Shown piece after piece: positions 38,036 through 46,697 of a stretch of DNA of 64,000 nt. The stretch lies in the NCBI RefSeq assembly GCF_001189295.1, contig NZ_CP012159.1:10993856-11057855 (forward strand), written 5' to 3'. The DNA is from Chondromyces crocatus (GTDB lineage: Bacteria > Myxococcota_A > Polyangia > Polyangiales > Polyangiaceae). The notes under the pieces are model-generated. The model was given only the letters and a program-made list of their open reading frames with translations, had not been told where the DNA came from and did no database searches. Each line of letters opens with the position of its first letter. The first letter of the stretch is position 1. A program made the position numbers and the translations under genes.

Positions 38036-38331
38036 CTTCGGGGCGACGTTTCCCTCGGAGCAACGCGCCTCCCCAACCTTCGGCGCGACGTTTCCCTCGG
38101 GGCAACGCACCTCCCCAACCTTCGGCGCGACGTTTCCCTCGGGGCAACGCACCTCCCCAGAACTTCGGCGCGATGTTTCCCTCGAGGCAACGCACCTCCC
38201 CAGAACTTCGGCGCGATGTTTCCCTCGAGGCAACGCACCTCCCCAAAACTTCGGCGCGACGTTTCCCTCGAGGCAACGCACCTCCCGAAACTTCGGGGCG
38301 GCCGCTCCCTCAGTTCAACACACGTCCCGCC
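38036..38331. repeat. Tandem array of seven 42-43 bp units between convergent genes
   Basis: Units start with CTTCGG at 38036, 38078, 38120, 38163, 38206, 38249 and 38291. The core is CGACGTTTCCCTCGAGGCAA followed by CGCACCTCCCCA. The first three units are 42 bp, the next three 43 bp, and the last is degenerate. Each of units 4-6 can form a small hairpin, GAGG-CAACGCA-CCTC. The mixed 42/43 period breaks any reading frame, so this is not a coding repeat. It lies between the ends of the thiolase and ACT-domain genes. Unit length has no separate spacer, so it is not CRISPR. Confidence 0.9.
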
Positions 38332-38345
38332 ACGCCGAGGCCCCC

Positions 38346-38411
38346 ATTGGCGACCTGACGGAACCAATCGCTCACTTCATCGGGGGCATTGGCGACCTGA
38401 CGGAACCAATC
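38346..38411. repeat. 24 bp direct repeat, each copy a potential hairpin, 42 bp period
   Basis: ATTGGCGACCTGACGGAACC plus AATC occurs at 38346-38369 and again at 38388-38411, i.e. with a 42 bp period. The ends ATTGG and CCAAT are complementary, so each copy could fold. It directly follows the 42-43 bp array and has the same period but a different sequence. Confidence 0.8.
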
Positions 38412-38485
38412 CCCATGCCGCCCCCACGACGACGCCTCAACCGAGCGCCCCACCCTCACGAAGACCTCGCACCCATCGGGTGGGA

Positions 38486-39034
38486 TCACCCCTTCACGAG
38501 GGACCTCACATCGATCTCCAGGTTCTCTTCCTCTGCCACCGCGTCCATCGCCTTCCGCACCTTCCCCACCGACACCCCGGCCGGCACATCGATCCGCGCC
38601 TCCATCCGGAACAGCGGCGACCCGGTCACCGGCGCCTCGTACGCCATCGCCTCCAGCGACACGATGTTCACCCCCGTCGCCGACAGCGCCCGCGCCACCG
38701 CCCGCACGATCCCCTCGTGGTCCAGCGCCTCGGCCGTCACCAGACACGGGATCGTCGGCGCCCGCCGGTGCTCCTCGGGACTCTTCGTCCGCCGCGCGAT
38801 CACCTGCAGCCCCGTCTGCTTCTCGATGTCCGCCGTGCTCGTCTCCAGCGCCGACACCTCCTCGGGCGACCCGGACACCAGCAGCAGCACGCCGAACTCA
38901 CCCCCGAGCACCACCATCCGGCTGTCTTCGACGTTGCCCCCGTGCTCCGACACATAGTGGGTCAACTCGGCCACGAGCCCTGGCCGATCCGGACCAAGAC
39001 ACGAGAGCACCAGGAACGCTTCGGTCGCTGTCAT
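38486..39034 (-). CDS. Two-ACT-domain regulatory protein (GcvR-like)
   Basis: The 182-residue protein consists of two ACT domains. The first begins AFLVLSCLGPDRPGLVAELT (the GPDRPG loop typical of amino-acid-binding ACT modules) and includes GGNVEDSRMVVLGGEFGVLL. The second has ALDHEGIVRAVARALSATGV and NIVSLEAMAY. This layout matches GcvR, the glycine-cleavage-system repressor, and related ACT-ACT proteins that sense amino acids. There is no DNA-binding domain. The gene is not next to gcv genes, so a gcv role is not shown. ATG 39046 is an alternative start. It ends near the repeats that separate it from the convergent thiolase. Confidence 0.85.
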   Translation of the reverse strand: MTATEAFLVLSCLGPDRPGLVAELTHYVSEHGGNVEDSRMVVLGGEFGVLLLVSGSPEEVSALETSTADIEKQTGLQVIARRTKSPEEHRRAPTIPCLVTAEALDHEGIVRAVARALSATGVNIVSLEAMAYEAPVTGSPLFRMEARIDVPAGVSVGKVRKAMDAVAEEENLEIDVRSLVKG

Positions 39035-39143
39035 ATGGCCGAGCATCCTACGCGATCTCCACCACCTGCGCGCGACCCCCGGCAGGCCACCGTCGCGCGC
39101 CCCCTGGCTGGTCCCCGGCGCCGCGATGGCTTATAAACGCCCC

Positions 39144-39401
39144 ATGTCCGTCCATCTCACGTCGTTCCAGGGCTCGATCCTCGATGCCGTCAAGAAGGCC
39201 ATCGAGAGCAAGGTCGAAAGCTCGACTGCCGAGGTCACTGGCGGCGGCGGCCACTACAACATCGTCGTCACCTCCCCCGTCTTCGCCGGCAAGAGCATGC
39301 TCGAGAGCCAGCGCCTCGTGTACAGCGCCATCGCGCACCTCATGGCGGGCAACGACGCCCCGGTGCACGCCGTCGACAGCCTCAAGACCCGCGTTCCCTG
39401 A
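39144..39401 (+). CDS. bolA: BolA family protein
   Basis: This 85-residue protein matches the BolA/IbaG family: an N-terminal helix (ILDAVKKAIESKVESSTAEV), the conserved GGGGHYNIVVTSPVFAGKSM region (the family has GDGxHF and F.GKs..xRHR), then ESQRLVYSAIAHLM and APVHAVDSLKT. Family members bind [2Fe-2S] clusters with monothiol glutaredoxins or act in stress and cell-shape control. Here the usual RHR is SQR, and no cysteine is present; a histidine (GHYN) could serve as ligand. ATG 39126 is a weaker start six codons upstream. It is divergent from the ACT-domain gene, about 110 bp away. No glutaredoxin is nearby. Confidence 0.88.
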   Translation: MSVHLTSFQGSILDAVKKAIESKVESSTAEVTGGGGHYNIVVTSPVFAGKSMLESQRLVYSAIAHLMAGNDAPVHAVDSLKTRVP

Positions 39402-39424
39402 ACCGCAGCGCCGAGAGCGCCACC

Positions 39425-40090
39425 TCAAGGCTCGCGTTCCCTGAGCCGCAGCGCCGAGAGCGCCACCCCCACCATCCACCCGAAGAGCCCCAGCGCGGCC
39501 ACCTTCTGCAGCGCCGGCAGCAGCACGATCGTCGGCCCGCGCAGCAGCATCCCGCGCGCGTAGAGCCCCGCGTCCACCACCGCGGAGAGCAACGTCACCG
39601 CGCCCAGGCCGCGCAGCCAGGGCCACCTTCGCAGCCCGACCACCGCGCATCCAGCGGCCACGAATGCCGGCACGCACGCCGTGAACACCGCCGCCGTGTG
39701 GAGCAGACCGAAGCGCAGCGAAGGCAACAGCGGCACGGCCACGAGCCCCACCACCGACACGAGCCCCGCCCACCGCACGCCCCTGCCGAGCGACGCCGCC
39801 TCCGGGAACAGACGAGGCAGGAGCCACCAGAAGGGCACGAACGCGAAGACCAGCCCGAGCATCCCCACCTGCCCCAGCACCGCGCCGCGGTTGGACATGC
39901 CGTTCAGACCCACGGGCTGCGTGAGGTCGCAGAAGAAGTTGCGCCAGAAGTCATGCCCGGGTGCTTGCGGATCGAGCCACGTTCCCCCCGGGTACAGCGC
40001 CATCGCCGAACCGAGCAGCGCCCCCGTCCCGAGCACACCGGAAAGGAGCACCCAGGCGAGCCCTCGGGTCTGCATCACACAGCGCAGCAC
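39425..40090 (-). CDS. Polytopic membrane protein (DUF998-like)
   Basis: The 221-residue protein has six predicted spans. An N-terminal loop between the first two (YPGGTWLDPQAPGHDFWRNF then FCDLTQPVGLNGMSNRG) resembles the signature of DUF998-type membrane proteins, in which a tryptophan-containing loop precedes N-F-x-S-D-L. Spans include GQVGMLGLVFAFVPFWWLLP, AVFTACVPAFVAAGCAVVGL and KVAALGLFGWMVGVALSAL. Function is unknown. The 3' end is 24 bp from the convergent bolA stop. The start at 40090 could instead be ATG 40075. Confidence 0.75.
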   Translation of the reverse strand: MLRCVMQTRGLAWVLLSGVLGTGALLGSAMALYPGGTWLDPQAPGHDFWRNFFCDLTQPVGLNGMSNRGAVLGQVGMLGLVFAFVPFWWLLPRLFPEAASLGRGVRWAGLVSVVGLVAVPLLPSLRFGLLHTAAVFTACVPAFVAAGCAVVGLRRWPWLRGLGAVTLLSAVVDAGLYARGMLLRGPTIVLLPALQKVAALGLFGWMVGVALSALRLREREP

Positions 40091-40277
40091 GCCTCACTCC
40101 GCGCATCGGCAGTTGCCTGGACGCACGCCATCGCATCTTTCCGACGTCCTCGCCCGCACAGACGCATGACAGAACGCTTCGGACAGCACACGACCTCAGG
40201 GACGTGACCCCTGTCGACGCCGAGCATGCACCGACAGCGTAGCTGAGCCCGCCCTGGCTCCGCTATCTTGCCCTTGC

Positions 40278-41444
40278 ATGGCTGCTGATCTCCCGCTCAA
40301 GCCGTTCGGCTACACCGCACCCCAAATCCACTTCGGCGCCGGCGCTCTCTCGCGCCTCGGCAGTGCACTCCGCGGCCTCGGCGCATCGCGCGCGCTCCTG
40401 GTCTGCGACGCGCACCTCACCCAGGCCGACCTCGCCACCCTCGTCGCGGAAGCGTCGCAGGGCCGCGTCGCAGGCGTCTGGTCTCGGGTCGAGACCGATG
40501 CTCCACGCGCCAGTGTCGAAGCAGCCGCCGACGAAGCGCGACGCCTCGACGTCGACGCCGTCGTCGCCCTGGGCAGCGGCAGCGCGCTCCACACCGGCAA
40601 GGCGGCCGCCTTGCTCGCTCGACGCGGCGACACCCTCGGCCGCACCAGCGGCACGGTGCACGTCGAGGAGCGCGGCCTGCCGGTGATCGCCATCCCCACC
40701 ACGGCCGGAAACGGCAGCGAGGTCTCCGGGGTCGCCGTCGTCAAGCACGCCGACCTTCGCCGCAAGCAGATCCTCGTCGGTCGCGCCTTGCAGCCCGAGG
40801 TCGTGCTGCTCGACCCCACGCTGCTCACCACCGTCGCGTCGGACCTCACCGCCGCGACGGGCGTCGACGCGCTCACCCACGCCTTCGAGGGCCTCACCAG
40901 CACGGACCGGCACCCCATCAGCACCGCCCTCGGCCTCGAGAGCGTGCACCTGCTCCGCAGCTGGCTCCCGCGCGCCGTCGCCGCCCCTCTGGACCTCGAC
41001 GCGCGAGGCCACACCCTGCTCGCCTCGGCCATGGCGGGGCAGCTCGCCACCACCGCGTACGGCGGCGTCGCGCGCGCCGTCATCCACGCGCTCTCCCTCG
41101 GGTGGGACACGCGCCAGGGTCTCGCCAGCGCGGCGGTGCTCCCCTGGTCGATCCGCTTCAACGCGAGCGACGCCACCGCCGCGGCCATCTACGCGCGCAC
41201 GGCGCCCACGTTCGGTGTCGCCGCCGCGTCCGACGACCGGGAAGCGGCGCGCGCGCTCGCCGACAAGCTCGAACGCTTCGCCGCAGACCTCGGCCTGCCC
41301 ACGCGGCTCGGCGCGCTCGGCCTTGGCGCATCCGACCTGGAGCGTCTGAGCGAGCTCGCCTTCGCCGACGCCTCTCACGCCACGAACCCCGTCCGCCTCG
41401 AGAGCGCCCGCGGCCTCGCCGACGCGCTGAAGACCCTCGTCTGA
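40278..41444 (+). CDS. Iron-containing alcohol dehydrogenase-like protein, altered metal site
   Basis: The 388-residue protein has the fold of group III alcohol dehydrogenases and maleylacetate reductases: FGYTAPQIHFGAGALSRLG, VVALGSGSALHTGKA, IPTTAGNGSEVSGVAVV and ATGVDALTHAFEGL. The first two metal ligands are present (Asp197, His201). In the next block (VARAVIHALSLGWDTRQGLA), which normally carries two histidines ending in PHG, His270 remains but the second is Gln280. The cofactor motif GGGSxxD is GSGSALH. It may therefore lack iron, use another metal or have a different activity. It is a single gene with the DUF998-like gene divergent to it. Substrate unknown. Confidence 0.86.
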   Translation: MAADLPLKPFGYTAPQIHFGAGALSRLGSALRGLGASRALLVCDAHLTQADLATLVAEASQGRVAGVWSRVETDAPRASVEAAADEARRLDVDAVVALGSGSALHTGKAAALLARRGDTLGRTSGTVHVEERGLPVIAIPTTAGNGSEVSGVAVVKHADLRRKQILVGRALQPEVVLLDPTLLTTVASDLTAATGVDALTHAFEGLTSTDRHPISTALGLESVHLLRSWLPRAVAAPLDLDARGHTLLASAMAGQLATTAYGGVARAVIHALSLGWDTRQGLASAAVLPWSIRFNASDATAAAIYARTAPTFGVAAASDDREAARALADKLERFAADLGLPTRLGALGLGASDLERLSELAFADASHATNPVRLESARGLADALKTLV

Positions 41445-41519
41445 GACGCCGCGCGCTCGAGACGGCGCGTGGTGGGGCCTCATCCGAGACGCGGCCACGC
41501 CTGACGTGCCATGACCTCT

Positions 41520-41616
41520 GAAGCGTTGTCACGCCGGCTCCCTCGGCACTGACGCGCCGTCACGTCCGAAGCGTTGTCACGCCGGCTCCCTCGGCACTGA
41601 CGCGCCGTCACGCCCG
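41520..41616. repeat. Two tandem 48 bp copies in a gene-free stretch
   Basis: GAAGCGTTGTCACGCCGGCT with CCCTCGGCACTGACGCGCCG starts at 41520 and is repeated at 41568, followed by fragments of it. It lies in the 540 bp gene-free region 41445-41985, between the dehydrogenase-like gene and the hybrid kinase. Each unit holds TGACGCGCCGTCA, a near-perfect inverted repeat (TGACG...CGTCA). No gene is supported in the rest of the region. Confidence 0.75.
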
Positions 41617-41985
41617 ACGGTCTGGTCACGTTTCACGCGCTGGAGCGCCGACACGCCGGGGTCCTCCTCAGCTCGCCTCCCCGCGAGATCGCCCGAAGCG
41701 CGGCCCGTTGTGCGCGCTCGCCGCGACGCACTCATCGCGGCGCGTCACAACTTCAGGTCAATCCTGAGTCATGGCTCCTGAGTCCCCCGATCAGGGAGCC
41801 CGTTCGACCTCAATAGATTTACTGCACTCCAACCCGAAGGATCTGGCGCAACCGGAGTATCCGCCCACCCCACCCGAGGAGGTCACATCACGACAACCAG
41901 CGCAGCGGACCACGAACCAGAGGACTCCTCCTCGCAGAGGGGCGTCCTCGGGGCATCCCATCCCATTGCTTATGACGGGGAGACC

Positions 41986-43635
41986 ATGCTCGACAAGTCG
42001 CGCGTCCTCATCCTCACCATCGATGATACCGACGCCAGTCGCTACCTCATCTCCCGCATCCTGGAGACCCATGGTTACAAGAGCATCGAAGCCTGCGATG
42101 GCGCCGAAGGGCTGAAGCTCGCCGAAGAGCGCGTGCCTCACCTCGTCATCATCGACGTCAAGCTCCCCGACCAGAGCGGCTACGACGTCTGCCGGGCGCT
42201 CCGCGCGAACCCGAAGACGGCGAGCATCCCGGTCCTCATGACCTCGGCCATGTTCGTCACCAGCGGCAAGAAGGCCGAGGGGATCGAGAGCGGCGCCAAC
42301 GCTTACTTCACGCAACCCTTCGAGCCGGTCGAGATGATCGCGCTCATCGAGTCGCTCCTGCGCATCCGGCACCACGAGCAGGAGGCCCGCGATCGTACCG
42401 AGCAGCTCCTCGCCGCCGACCGCAGGAAAGACGAGTTCCTGGCGATGCTCGGGCACGAGCTGCGCAACCCCCTGTCGGCGATCCTGACGGGCACACAGCT
42501 CCTCGCGCTGTGCCTCTCGCCCGGAGAGCGCGCGAGCAAGATCGCGAGCACCATCGATCGGCAAGCGCGCCACCTGACCCGGCTCGTGGACGACTTGCTC
42601 GACGTCTCGCGCATCACGCAGGGCAAGATCGAGCTTCTGAAAGAGCGCATCGATCTGGTGACGGCCATCGAGAACGCGGCGACGGCCATGCACTCGACCA
42701 TCAGCAGGAACCGTCAGGAGCTGACGGTCACCGTGAAGGCACAGCCGCTCTGGATGAACGGAGACGCCACGCGGATCGAGCAGGTCCTCTGCAACCTGCT
42801 CACGAATGCCTCCAAGTACACGCCAGCGGGCGGGAGGATCTTCGTCACCGCCGATCAGCAGGGCGAGGGTGAGCAGCCGAGGGCGGTCGTCACGATCCGC
42901 GACACGGGCATCGGGATCGCCCCCGAGCACCTCCAGGCCATCTTCGATCTCTTCTTCCAGGTGGATGGTGCGAGCCTCGCGCGCTCGGCGGGCGGGCTCG
43001 GAATCGGGCTCACCATGGTCAACCGCCTGGTCGCGCTGCACGATGGCTCGGTGCTGGCGCGGAGCGAGGGGCTCGGAGCGGGCTCGGAGCTGGTGGTGGA
43101 GCTGCCCTTGCTCTCCGCGGACGCTTCGAGGCAGAGCGCTGGCGAGGGCGGCCTGGGTCGCCAGCTCCGCGAGCCGGTCCGGCCGCGCCGGGTCCTGCTC
43201 GTCGACGACAACGTCGATGCGTGCACCTTGATGCAGGCGGCGCTCCAGCTCGCCGGCTACGAGGTCGACGTGGCGCACGATGGCGAGGCGGGTCTGCAGT
43301 CGATCCGCTCGGGGAACCACGATGCGGCCATCATCGACATCGGTCTGCCCTTGCTCGATGGCTTCGAACTGGCCAGGCAGGTGCGCGCGGCGTCGAACAC
43401 GGCCGCGGTGCCTGCGTCCGGGGTGAGGGCGATCTACCTCATCGCGCTCACCGGCTACGGTCGGCCCGAGGACCGCGAGCGCGCGCTCAGGGCGGGCTTC
43501 GACGAGCACCTCTCCAAGCCGGCGGATCTGGAGCGGCTGCAAGCGCTCCTGCGTGCGGTGCCACGGCGCCAGCCGTCGTCGCCCTCGCTGGGCGTTCAGC
43601 CCGCGTCGCCGCAGCAGCGGAAGCCCACCTCGTAG
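41986..43635 (+). CDS. Soluble hybrid histidine kinase (REC-HisKA-HATPase-REC)
   Basis: The 549-residue protein has no membrane span. The N-terminal receiver (5-125) has acidic pair D13/D14 and acceptor D57 (IIDVKLPDQSG), but the conserved lysine is Gln110 (AYFTQPFEP). A HisKA domain follows with His157 (GHELRNPLSAILT), an HATPase domain (NLLTNASKYTP, DTGIGIAPEH, GGLGIGLTMV), and a C-terminal receiver with VLLVDDNVDA, acceptor Asp in IIDIGLPLLDG and Lys in HLSKPAD. It probably receives phosphate from another kinase, or senses by interaction through the first receiver. The final 40 bp overlap the 3' end of the convergent sulfatase-factor-like gene. Upstream, GGGGAGACC precedes ATG 41986. Confidence 0.94.
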   Translation: MLDKSRVLILTIDDTDASRYLISRILETHGYKSIEACDGAEGLKLAEERVPHLVIIDVKLPDQSGYDVCRALRANPKTASIPVLMTSAMFVTSGKKAEGIESGANAYFTQPFEPVEMIALIESLLRIRHHEQEARDRTEQLLAADRRKDEFLAMLGHELRNPLSAILTGTQLLALCLSPGERASKIASTIDRQARHLTRLVDDLLDVSRITQGKIELLKERIDLVTAIENAATAMHSTISRNRQELTVTVKAQPLWMNGDATRIEQVLCNLLTNASKYTPAGGRIFVTADQQGEGEQPRAVVTIRDTGIGIAPEHLQAIFDLFFQVDGASLARSAGGLGIGLTMVNRLVALHDGSVLARSEGLGAGSELVVELPLLSADASRQSAGEGGLGRQLREPVRPRRVLLVDDNVDACTLMQAALQLAGYEVDVAHDGEAGLQSIRSGNHDAAIIDIGLPLLDGFELARQVRAASNTAAVPASGVRAIYLIALTGYGRPEDRERALRAGFDEHLSKPADLERLQALLRAVPRRQPSSPSLGVQPASPQQRKPTS

Positions 43636-44600
43636 CCGTAGTCGCCTTCGTCGTGGAAGGTGACGGTGGGGCGGCAGCGGGCGCGGACCGGCCCCCACCA
43701 GCCGCCCTTGATGCCCGAGCGGTGGGGCGTGCGCTCGTCGGGGCGCATGACCCACTCGTTCACGTTGCCGATGAGGTCGTAGACGCCGTGGTCGGAGCGG
43801 CAGGTGGCGAGCGCGCCGGCGGGCAGGCGCTGATCGATGGCGTCGAAGGCGGCGCGGCAGGCTTCGTCCTCCATGCAGCGCTCCCACGGGGTGAACACGA
43901 AGGTGCGGGGTCGGTAGGGGCGGTCGAAGTTGCACTGCGTGGCGTCACGGGCATGGCCGTAGACGTAGGGGCGCATCGACTCGCCCTCGCAGGCGAAGTT
44001 GAACTCGGCTTCGGTGCAGAGGCGCTTGCCCGCGGAGGCGCAGAGCGAGCGCGCTTCTTCCCAGGAGGTGAGGACGCGGGGTTTGTCGCCGCGGCGGTTG
44101 GGCCACTCGTAGCGATCCATGCAGAAGCGCATGGGGCGGCGGCGGTCTTCGAAGCAGGTCACGCGCTCGGCGTAGCGGAGGCAGTGGCCGGTCTGCTTGC
44201 CGGGCGGCGCGCCGGGGATGGTCTGGTATTCCACGCAGCGCTGCTCGGGCGCGAGGCAGGCGCTGCCCGCGACGAGGGCCATGCCGGTTGCGCAGGCGGG
44301 GTCGTCGGCGTCGTCGGCGAGAGCGCTGTCGTCGGTGGGTAGCAGGGCGGGCGTCGGTTCGACGGGGGCCTCGGCCGAGGGCGCTGCGGGGTCGCGTAGA
44401 GCGGGCCGGGCTTCGGGAGACGCGGGCGCTTCTGGTGGCGCGGGCGCTTCTGGAGGTTCGACGGGCGGGGTCGCCGCCTCGGGCTCGCTCGCGATGGCTG
44501 CGGGCGGCGTGCCGCCACCGGCCGGCGCGCAGGCGCGCGCCGAGAGGGCGACGAGCAAGGGAAGGATGCACTTGTAAGGGCGAAGCGCTGGCCTGGACAT
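43596..44600 (-). CDS. Formylglycine-generating-enzyme (SUMF1)-like lipoprotein
   Basis: The 334-residue protein has a signal sequence ending in ARAC, followed by a long Pro/Ala/Glu-rich spacer (25-100). The C-terminal 200 residues form an FGE/SUMF1-type fold: FCMDRYEWPNRRGDKPRVLT, WEEARSLCASAGKRLCTEAE, DLIGNVNEWV, GIKGGWWGPVRARCRPT and EVGFRCCG. The family either makes formylglycine in sulfatases or serves as binding domains; I did not see the paired catalytic cysteines placed as in true FGE, though many cysteines are present. It is likely a surface lipoprotein rather than the modifying enzyme. The gene's 3' end overlaps the kinase gene by 40 bp. Confidence 0.84.
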   Translation of the reverse strand: MSRPALRPYKCILPLLVALSARACAPAGGGTPPAAIASEPEAATPPVEPPEAPAPPEAPASPEARPALRDPAAPSAEAPVEPTPALLPTDDSALADDADDPACATGMALVAGSACLAPEQRCVEYQTIPGAPPGKQTGHCLRYAERVTCFEDRRRPMRFCMDRYEWPNRRGDKPRVLTSWEEARSLCASAGKRLCTEAEFNFACEGESMRPYVYGHARDATQCNFDRPYRPRTFVFTPWERCMEDEACRAAFDAIDQRLPAGALATCRSDHGVYDLIGNVNEWVMRPDERTPHRSGIKGGWWGPVRARCRPTVTFHDEGDYGYEVGFRCCGDAG

Positions 44601-44767
44601 GCTGGCTCGGGGACGCCGCCAGGGACTACGGGAGCAGAGGCCATGAACAGGCGGCGAAAGAACTGTTCAGCGCGGAGGAGCGTAGTGCGCGCGGTCCGAG
44701 CGAGGCAAAGAAGCCGCGCCGAACGCGCTGACGCGAGGAGACGTCGGAGCGCTCACGATGGCCTGGA

Positions 44768-44825
44768 GCGAGGTGGCGTCGGGCGGGTCAGGCGGGGCGG
44801 ATGCGAGGTGGCGTCGGGCGGGTCA
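44768..44825. repeat. 23 bp direct repeat ending on a stop codon
   Basis: GCGAGGTGGCGTCGGGCGGG plus TCA occurs at 44768-44790 and 44803-44825, with a 35 bp period. The second copy includes the stop codon of the glycoside-hydrolase gene. The surrounding gap 44601-44822 holds no other feature that I see. Confidence 0.7.
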
Positions 44826-46391
44826 CTGCTCGACGAAGATCTGCGGGGAGGCGTCGAGGGTCAGGGCGATCTTGCCGTCGACGGGGGTGTGCGTGTCGAC
44901 GTCCAGTGTGCGGCTGTAGTCCCAGCGGTGTCCTGCGAAGGAGAGGGAGGTGGTCAGCGTGTAGCTCGCGCTGGCGGTTTCGCCGGCGTTGCCGGTGCGT
45001 GCCCACAGGACCAAGGCCTGACGGCCGTCGAGGATCTGGAAGGCGGCGCCGCCGACGTCGTCGGGCAAGGCGAGCGCGGCGGTCGTGGCCGGGTCGTGGC
45101 GGGCGCCGTCGAGCAAACCGCCGAGGGTGCGGTAGGCCTGGCCGCTGTCGGTGAGCTGGGCCTGGCCAGGGGTGCTCAGCGTGCCGAGGTGTCGGTAGAG
45201 GCCCATCAGACCATAGGGGTCGTTCGTGTTGTCGTCGGCGGCGCCGTCGCCGAGGACGAACCAGTCCACGCCCTCGATGCCCGCGGCCTGCGCGAAGACC
45301 ATGGCCTTGAGCAGGTAGTTGCGGGCGTACTCGGCGCCGCCCGGGTTGCTACCGACGACGAGGCGAGGGGCGCCGGTCTCGGTGACGATCCAGCGCTTGC
45401 CGGTGACGTTGGCCTTGGACAGCTCGGTGGCCATCTCGTCGCGCAGGCGGAGGAAGCCCTCGGCGCCGCGGTCGGAGCTGCCCGGCGTGTAGATGGGGTA
45501 GTAGTGGAAGCTCACGACGTCGAAGTACGCGGCGCCGGTCTCGGGGTGCTCGGGGGAGACGGCGCCGCCCGCGGGGTTGTCGGTGTAGCGGAGCACGGCG
45601 GAGAGGAAGCTCGGGTAGCCGATGCCGCCGAGCGCGATCTTCGCTGCGGGGTCGGCCTTGCGCGCGGCTTCGTGGGTGACGCGGAGCATGCGCACGTAGT
45701 CGAAGATGGAGCCGTTGAAGCGCACGAGCTGCTCCTTCGTCGGCGGCTGATCCCACCAGGTCTGCGTGAACTGCCAGTCGGCGACCCAGTCGGGTTCGTT
45801 CCAGACCTCCCAGGTGTCGACCCAGGGCTTGTAGACGCTGACGGTCTCGTAGACGTACGTGGCCCAGGGGTTCGCAGGGTTGATGGTGCCGTCGGGCAAG
45901 GTGATGGGCTCGTAGAGGCCCTTCGGGATGTACTGGTCGAGCTGCCAGTCCGGGGTGCCAGCCGGGGCGGTGGAGTGCTCGGCGGTGGGGCCGATGAGGA
46001 AGGCGGCGTGGCGGCTCATGCCGATGGAGGCATAGGCCTGCATGTCGCCGACCTCGATCTCGTAACCCCAGGTGTCGAGGTGGGTCTCGGAGAGCTTGAG
46101 GCGCGCGCCGTTGGCGCCGGCGTCGCGGGCGAGTTCGGCGAAGATGGCGTCGTTCCAGCCGCTGTTGGGGTAACCGAAGTTGATGCCGTAGCGGAAGGGT
46201 CCGCCGAGGCCACTGGGGTCGCCGCCACCGTTGCCACCTTGGCCGCCTGCGCCTCCAGGGCCGCCTGCGCCGCTGGCACCCGTGCCTCCAGCGCCGCCGC
46301 TGCCGCCGCTGCCACCGTCGTCTCCGCCGCACGCTCCCGCGAGAGAAAGCAGGCCAGCCGCAAGGATCAGAGAGAGGGCGCGTCGGTGCAT
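44823..46391 (-). CDS. Clan-A glycoside hydrolase-like secreted protein
   Basis: The 522-residue lipoprotein has a signal (SLILAAGLLSLAGAC) and a Gly/Ser-rich linker (GGSGGSGGAGGTGASGAGG). A TIM-barrel-type hydrolase domain follows. WEVWNEPDW holds the Asn-Glu-Pro of the acid/base catalyst, and WIVTETGAP is the likely nucleophile strand; VVSFHYYPI also fits. This is the pattern of clan GH-A (GH39, GH53, GH5-like). The C-terminal 110 residues form a beta domain. GGAGG eight bases before ATG 46391 fixes the start. Substrate cannot be told; an endo- or exo-glycanase acting on plant or microbial polysaccharide is likely. Confidence 0.85.
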   Translation of the reverse strand: MHRRALSLILAAGLLSLAGACGGDDGGSGGSGGAGGTGASGAGGPGGAGGQGGNGGGDPSGLGGPFRYGINFGYPNSGWNDAIFAELARDAGANGARLKLSETHLDTWGYEIEVGDMQAYASIGMSRHAAFLIGPTAEHSTAPAGTPDWQLDQYIPKGLYEPITLPDGTINPANPWATYVYETVSVYKPWVDTWEVWNEPDWVADWQFTQTWWDQPPTKEQLVRFNGSIFDYVRMLRVTHEAARKADPAAKIALGGIGYPSFLSAVLRYTDNPAGGAVSPEHPETGAAYFDVVSFHYYPIYTPGSSDRGAEGFLRLRDEMATELSKANVTGKRWIVTETGAPRLVVGSNPGGAEYARNYLLKAMVFAQAAGIEGVDWFVLGDGAADDNTNDPYGLMGLYRHLGTLSTPGQAQLTDSGQAYRTLGGLLDGARHDPATTAALALPDDVGGAAFQILDGRQALVLWARTGNAGETASASYTLTTSLSFAGHRWDYSRTLDVDTHTPVDGKIALTLDASPQIFVEQ

Positions 46392-46697
46392 GTCGGGGAC
46401 CTCCGATGAAGCGATGGCGGGAGTGTATCCGAGCCCCGGCTTCGAACGCCGTCGGAACCGCAGCCGTAGACGTCGTGTTCCTCGGCATGCGCCATCGGAT
46501 GGGACGCCAATCTTTCGGCAGAGATGAAGAGGCTCGGGGCTGTTGCTTCGACGGTTCGCGATCGAGATGCAGGAGGAGAGGGCATGGTTCATCCTCGTCG
46601 ATGGCAGACGACAAAGCACACGACCCCACGCAGGGAGGTGCCCTGGTGGGGTCGTTCGCGGCGTCGGGCGCGCCCGTGCGGTGCCCGGGGGAAGCGG

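Noticed and set aside
38036-38331. Possible CRISPR array
   Set aside because: The units follow each other directly with no variable spacers, and no cas genes are nearby.
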